Source: Pyxicephalus adspersus
Lineage: Eukaryota; Chordata; Amphibia; Anura; Pyxicephalidae
NCBI RefSeq assembly: GCF_032062135.1
Contig: NC_092861.1
Location: 59,628,688-59,692,687 of the forward strand
DNA: 64,000 nt
Direction of reading: 5' to 3'
In this document: piece after piece, positions 60,028 to 64,000 of the stretch
Numbering within the stretch: the stretch's first letter is position 1
How the letters are laid out: the number at the start of each line of letters is the position of its first letter
Notes under the pieces: model-generated
Databases searched by the model: none
What the model was told of the DNA's origin: nothing
What the model saw: the letters and a program-made list of their open reading frames with translations, nothing else
Position numbers and translations under genes: made by a program

Positions 60028-60180
60028 GGGAGGGAGGGAGAGTTTGTGAGGGGGAGAGAGAGAGAGAGAAGGAGTGAGTGAGAGGAAGGGAGAGACAGAG
60101 AGAAAGGAGAGGAAGGGAGGAACAAAGAGAGAGGAAGATAAAGAGGGTGGAGGGAGACAGTGTCTGACTGAGAGAGATAA
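59466..60180. repeat. long purine (GA/GGA)n tract with a 20-base G run
   Basis: Nearly all A/G on the plus strand for about 700 bp, with (AG)n, (GGGA)n and AGACAG variants. 59518-59537 is an unbroken run of G. An 81-bp unit is repeated: GACAGAGTTCAGAAGGGAGA occurs near 59.9 kb and again near 59.98 kb. Predicted peptides from it are artefacts of the repeat. Confidence 0.95.
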
Positions 60181-60299
60181 GAGTCCTGTGTTCGATAATA
60201 AAATAAAATTGGCTTACAACTACTGGTTACCGGTATATTTAAAAAAAAAAAAAAACACCTTCTGGCCAACATGAAGATTGCACCTAATGAGGAAGCATA

Positions 60300-60476
60300 T
60301 TGTGTGAGTGAGCACTAAGATGGCCGTGCTGCCTTTGATGTGGAGTATTCGTTCAGCACTGAGGTGTAGCAAGATGGCCGATAATCTTGCTCGTTGGTTT
60401 GATTCCTCTGGGACACTGTAGAGTGTTACAGGACGTACGGTGGCCGGAAAGTCTAGAAGGCAAAAGCGTGAGAAAT
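60300..60476 (+). promoter_or_regulatory. EIF2B5: EIF2B5 promoter / 5' UTR with YY1-like motifs
   Basis: Two copies of AAGATGGCC (60317-60325 and 60371-60379), and a third related AATATGGCTGC overlapping the start codon, match the YY1 core AAGATGGC. There is no TATA box. This fits a housekeeping gene with YY1 sites in its first exon. The start site is inferred. Confidence 0.5.
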
Positions 60477-60599
60477 ATGGCTGCTCGGGTTGGGAAGCGA
60501 GGTGCGGGAGGAGATGATGAGTTGCCTCCATTGCAGGCCGTGCTGATAGCAGACAGCTTCAATAAGAGGTTTTATCCCATTACTAAGGACCGACCACGG
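60477..60599 (+). CDS. EIF2B5: EIF2B5 exon 1
   Basis: 41 codons, [20 protein letters not shown] and on to ITKDRPR, donor GTAAGG, phase 0. The ATG has A at -3 and G at +4. The frame stays open upstream to an ATG at 60387, but MAA matches the family start. Confidence 0.93.
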
Positions 60600-62530
60600 G
60601 TAAGGAAGTTGTAGTTGGTGGTGATATATGCTGTAAGCCATGACATGTGTGCTAGCCTCATGATAACACTGCACGTTTCGCACCAGCACCAGTTTATCTA
60701 AAACATAAATGACATTAGGATATAATTTTTTTTACTTTATGATGTGTGTTTATATGTTCCAGCTGTGTCCCCTTCCACCTTCCTTGCTTGCCCAAACATC
60801 CCATGTTATGTATCTATACACATAAAGGAGAATGACAGTTTGGGAGCCTTTGCAATAGTGCTTCTTGCTCTATACTGTAAACAACCAGCAGCGTTTTTAA
60901 CCTTTAAAAAAACAGCTAAAATGCCACTTTGGACCCTTTGTTGTGATCTTTGGAACTTGAATAGACACCTGTTTATTTTTGTTTCTGTTTGTTTTTCTCT
61001 TTTTTTTTTACCCGGCCGCCATTTTTTTTTTTATTACCCTTCATGTGCCCTTTCAGCAATGGGGGAAAAAAATTGCCAATATCACACATGTGCGTGCAGT
61101 GAGATCAGCAATCTTTTTTCCCAATCTATGGCGCCTGAGCAGTGCGGGATTGGGTGGTGCAGAAAGAAGAGAGGAGGAGATGTCGGCGCTCCCTCTGCAC
61201 CGGGACGACGTGGGACCCAATGGAAGAAACCTCCCGATGGACAGACTGATCTGTGGGATAAAAGGTAAGTGTGATTTTTTATTTTTTTATTTTGTGTGTG
61301 TTATTTTTGTGTGTTCTTCTTTAGCCCCCTAGCAGTATTCCAGAGTGTGACTCGGGGCTGATTTTCCAGGCAAAAAGCAGTAATCCCGAGTCACACTTAG
61401 GGTAGCTTTTAACTAAAAAAAACAAACCTCTTACCTTGCTTCGTTGTCGTCAGCTGTCGTCCTGCTGGTCTCCGCAGGTCCTGGGGACATGTCCTTTCTC
61501 CTCGATCTCCAGCCGGCGTATGTAGAGACAATTTCCGGGGTCGGTGCGGGCGGGCGGGTGGGTTCGACGGGAAATTCAAATAATTTTGTATTGGATACAA
61601 AAATAGATAAATACAAAATAGCTGTATTGAGTCCAATACAAAGAAATATTCATATATATATATATATATATATATAATTATATGTAATATATATGCTACT
61701 GTACAGTTACATTACATGTTTACATTTTATTTAAACAGATTTTTGTGTTTTGTTATTTAAAGTTTAATATTACATTTGTTAAATGTTTTAAATATCGGTC
61801 AGTTATGCCTAAGAATTAAGGCCTACAATGAAAAATAAATTTCAATTCAAAAAATTCTACCACTTTTTGCATGGAAATTTGGATGGAATTATACCCCTAG
61901 GGCGGTTAAAGATATGAAAATTGTCAATAGACTTTACCGATGTTTCTCGGCAAAGGGTTCCCCTAGAAGTTCCTTTTTTTACTATCTGCTGGGGGGACCT
62001 TAAGGAGGGCTCTAGCTACCTTGATCAGCTGTTACTGGAAGCATCCCCTAAATTACCCTGATTTTCCTTCCTTCCTCACTATCTGAAAGCACTAGCAAAT
62101 GTTGATCCTGATAATCGTTAAAGCATACCTAAACTCAGAATTTCCTCTTTACATAAAAGGGTAGACAAGCCTTTTATGTAAGGTAAAAATTCTATGTTGA
62201 AAAAAAAATAGGGTGCAGCACCACCCCCTAATTCTCGATCTCTTTAGTTCAAGGCCATCAGAATAAATAATATTACAGGTTAGTTCATTAAAACATTTGT
62301 GTATTGTTTTCATATTTTATTATGTGCCCACATTCTACATTTGTATAACTTATTCTTTTGACGACCCATAAACACACAATTTAAATGATTTTCTGTGTAT
62401 TACAGGCTCTTTTACCACTAGCAAATATAGCGCTAATAGATTATACACTGGAATTTCTCACTGCCACTGGAGTTAAGGAAACATTTGTTTTTTGCTGTTG
62501 GATGGCAAATGAGATTAAAGAACACTTGAG
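60477..62530 (+). CDS. EIF2B5: EIF2B5 (eIF2B epsilon subunit), exons 1-2, partial
   Basis: Catalytic subunit of eIF2B, the cytosolic guanine-nucleotide exchange factor for eIF2. Two exons give the first 82 codons plus two bases of about 720. Exon 1 ends with [20 protein letters not shown] and exon 2 with [20 protein letters not shown]. Together they form the start of the N-terminal nucleotidyltransferase-like domain, with the ADSF and PLAN blocks intact. The N-terminal tail is about 15 residues shorter than I recall for human. The gene continues past the right edge with no exon 3 seen. Neighbour order agrees with human 3q27. Confidence 0.96.
60996..61268 (-). repeat. interspersed repeat family F2, copy 3 (inverted)
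   Basis: The reverse complement carries CAGTCTGTCC, GGAGGTTTCTTCCATTGGGT, CACGTCGTCC, GCTGATCTCACTG and ATATTGGCAATTTTTTTCCC in the order of the 51.8-kb copy. The 174- and 117-codon frames here are shadows of this repeat. Confidence 0.7.
61319..61912. mobile_element. R3-type element with imperfect terminal inverted repeats
   Basis: Left end TCTTTAGCCCCCTAGCAGTA resembles the inverse of the right end CCCCTAGGGCGGTTAAAGAT. The interior has a hairpin-forming GTGTGACTCGGG...CCCGAGTCACAC pair (about 61.346-61.40 kb), a GC-rich block at 61.44-61.57 kb and an (AT)n run at 61,651-61,677. The right end resembles the repeats at 1-117 and 3297-3436. Confidence 0.5.
62406..62530 (+). CDS. EIF2B5: EIF2B5 exon 2
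   Basis: [20 protein letters not shown] through [18 protein letters not shown]. Acceptor TTACAG, donor GTAAGT, phase 2 out. Contains the conserved FVFCCW block. Confidence 0.96.
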
Positions 62531-64000
62531 GTAAGTGGTGTAAAAAGTAAATCTGACATTGTGAGCTTAGAAAACTTGTTGTCTGTGGCTCATGTTTTTC
62601 ATAATTTTGAATGTACTAGTTGGCAGAATCTTTAATGTTTTGGAATTGGGATGAATATGTTTCAGCTTGGGTTGATGTTGGAGGCATTGGGAACCACTGA
62701 TAAACTATTCAGGACACTGGAAATTCAAATTATTGGCCATTTATTGATCTCGAACAGTTCTTTTTCAGCAACATATCATACCAGTACAGGGAAATGCTTA
62801 CATCAGCTTCAGTCCATTTTGTTAGGAGGATAGCAAAGGTCTCTCAGTTCCAGCATTGGCTCATTGAAGGTACCTTGCTTTCAAGTGTAGCTAGGGGTGT
62901 ACGGCTGTATAAGTATTTCCTCAGTATTGCTGCCTGTAGCTTAGCTTCTCAACACTTGAGTCACACTCTGCTCTTCTCTGCTCCAGACATACTTGTGTGG
63001 CCACCCTAAAAACCTGTCACGTACTTCGGTGATTTAGACAGGTCCACCTAGTTCTTTCCCTGCCGTCCATCCCTGTGAGAATTCAAAACTGACCATTGGT
63101 TGCCAAAGCTTTCCTAGTCTGTTTCCTCTGTTAGTAACCTGTTTTTGCCTGTTAAGGCACCATAACCTAAACCAGGGGTAATATGCCTGCTATCCAGGAC
63201 TCGTGGCTGAAGTGCTGTATAATGGATATGTTTTCAGTATATCCATTGCTAAAACATATGCTTGACATATATTGGCAATATTTAATGGAAATAATATTTT
63301 AAAAACTAAGCCCTAACAATGAATTTACAAAAATATGTTGCTCATGCCAGATATGTGTACACCTCTTTTGTTATCCCGCGTACACACACTTTTTGTGTCT
63401 TTTTAGTTCTCGCCATTTGAGCCACAAAAATGCAGTCTGTTTTTAGCCTGCAAAAGAAAATTATCTGATTGCATTTTTGGCAGATCAACATGTACTTTTC
63501 TGTTTATTTGTCTTGGCATATGTCAGACTTGGCTAGGTGAATTCATTTATAACTGACCTCTGCAGACATAAGATGTAATTTGATATTCCAGTTATAATAA
63601 CTGGGAATTTAACTAAAGCACACATAATGTATATTGCCAAATCTTATTAATCTTATGGTTTATTAAAGCAGCCCAACGATGCAAAAACAACATGTAAATC
63701 CATATATTTAGTAACAAGTGGAGTGTAATCATTCATAATAGTGTAGACAAAGTACTTTCTCTGGGTGCAAAATATACTTTCCCTCATTTCGGAAGTAATA
63801 TTCTGCAGTACTACATTCATCCCTGGCACACGCAAGGGAAACTAGGATTGCTGGGTTTCTCCCAACCAAAGCTGATGCTGTGCATGAGCAGCTCAGCTTT
63901 GTTGTCAGAATCTCAAAGCAATCAATCTGATAAAACAGATTATTGCTTAAGGGACATCGCCTGTCCCTTTCTGCATTATTGACCTGCCTGATCAAGGATT
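62531..64000. other. EIF2B5 intron 2 (part)
   Basis: No EIF2B5 exon 3 and no recognisable repeat. Open frames at 62.65-63.0 kb and on the minus strand at 63.65-64.0 kb look like chance. Confidence 0.6.

Larger units (their letters stand above)
60600..62405. other. EIF2B5 intron 1
   Basis: 1.8 kb, mostly filled by an inverted F2 repeat (61.0-61.27 kb) and an R3-type element (61.32-61.91 kb). The open frames there come from these repeats. Confidence 0.75.

Noticed and set aside
59336..60272. Long Ser/Leu-Pro and Arg-Glu open frames (up to 206 codons) over the purine tract
   Set aside because: They are direct translations of (GA)n/(TC)n repeats, present on both strands at once. No domain, start context or splice signals.
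60744..61332. 174- and 117-codon plus-strand frames in EIF2B5 intron 1
   Set aside because: They lie in an inverted copy of repeat family F2 and overlap each other in two frames. The shared repeat explains them.
1..64000. CRISPR arrays, rRNA, tRNA genes, bacterial operons
   Set aside because: No spaced direct-repeat array or recognisable RNA gene on reading both strands. Exon-intron structure and LINEs mark this as vertebrate nuclear DNA. Small RNA genes could be missed without a covariance search.

Overview
The window is nuclear DNA from a vertebrate, most likely an anuran amphibian. Three genes with vertebrate GT-AG exon structure lie in the order ABCC5 (minus strand), one 5-HT3-type serotonin receptor subunit (plus strand) and EIF2B5 (plus strand). 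This is the order of the human 3q27 neighbourhood (ABCC5, HTR3D/C/E, EIF2B5). The AT-rich introns, Tx1/L1-like LINE relics and several families of small foldback elements fit a frog. The species call is inference.

Region 1, 2,210-28,850 (minus strand): the 5' part of ABCC5 (MRP5). Twelve coding exons are placed to the base. They join in phase into the first 651 codons: cytosolic N terminus, first membrane domain, linker and the start of nucleotide-binding domain 1 (Walker A and Q-loop). Later exons lie beyond the left edge. A CpG-rich block at 28.2-28.85 kb is the probable promoter, with a candidate non-coding exon 1.

Region 2, 28,850-42,200: a gene-free transposon graveyard. It holds a degenerate L1/Tx1-like LINE with diverged target-site duplications, a second LINE relic interrupted by a foldback element, and a repeat split by a 1.2-kb insertion that carries a broken transposon-type gene on the minus strand.

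Region 3, 42,457-54,843 (plus strand): a complete nine-exon 5-HT3-like receptor subunit of 485 codons. Its phases are consistent throughout. It has a signal peptide, Cys-loop, four membrane segments and an MA helix. Several ligand-site aromatics and all three conductance-limiting arginines of 5-HT3A are replaced.

Region 4, 54,844-60,300: intergenic. It holds three copies of a palindromic foldback element and a purine-only tract of about 690 bp just upstream of the next promoter.

Region 5, 60,300-64,000 (plus strand): promoter with YY1-like motifs, then exons 1 and 2 of EIF2B5 (eIF2B epsilon). The gene continues beyond the right edge.

The three genes do different jobs (anion/cyclic-nucleotide export, ligand-gated cation channel, translation initiation). 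They share a neighbourhood through conserved synteny, not a pathway. I saw no CRISPR array, rRNA, tRNA or bacterial-type operon. I found no convincing wholly new gene system. The least explained material is the small mobile elements and the divergent receptor subunit.
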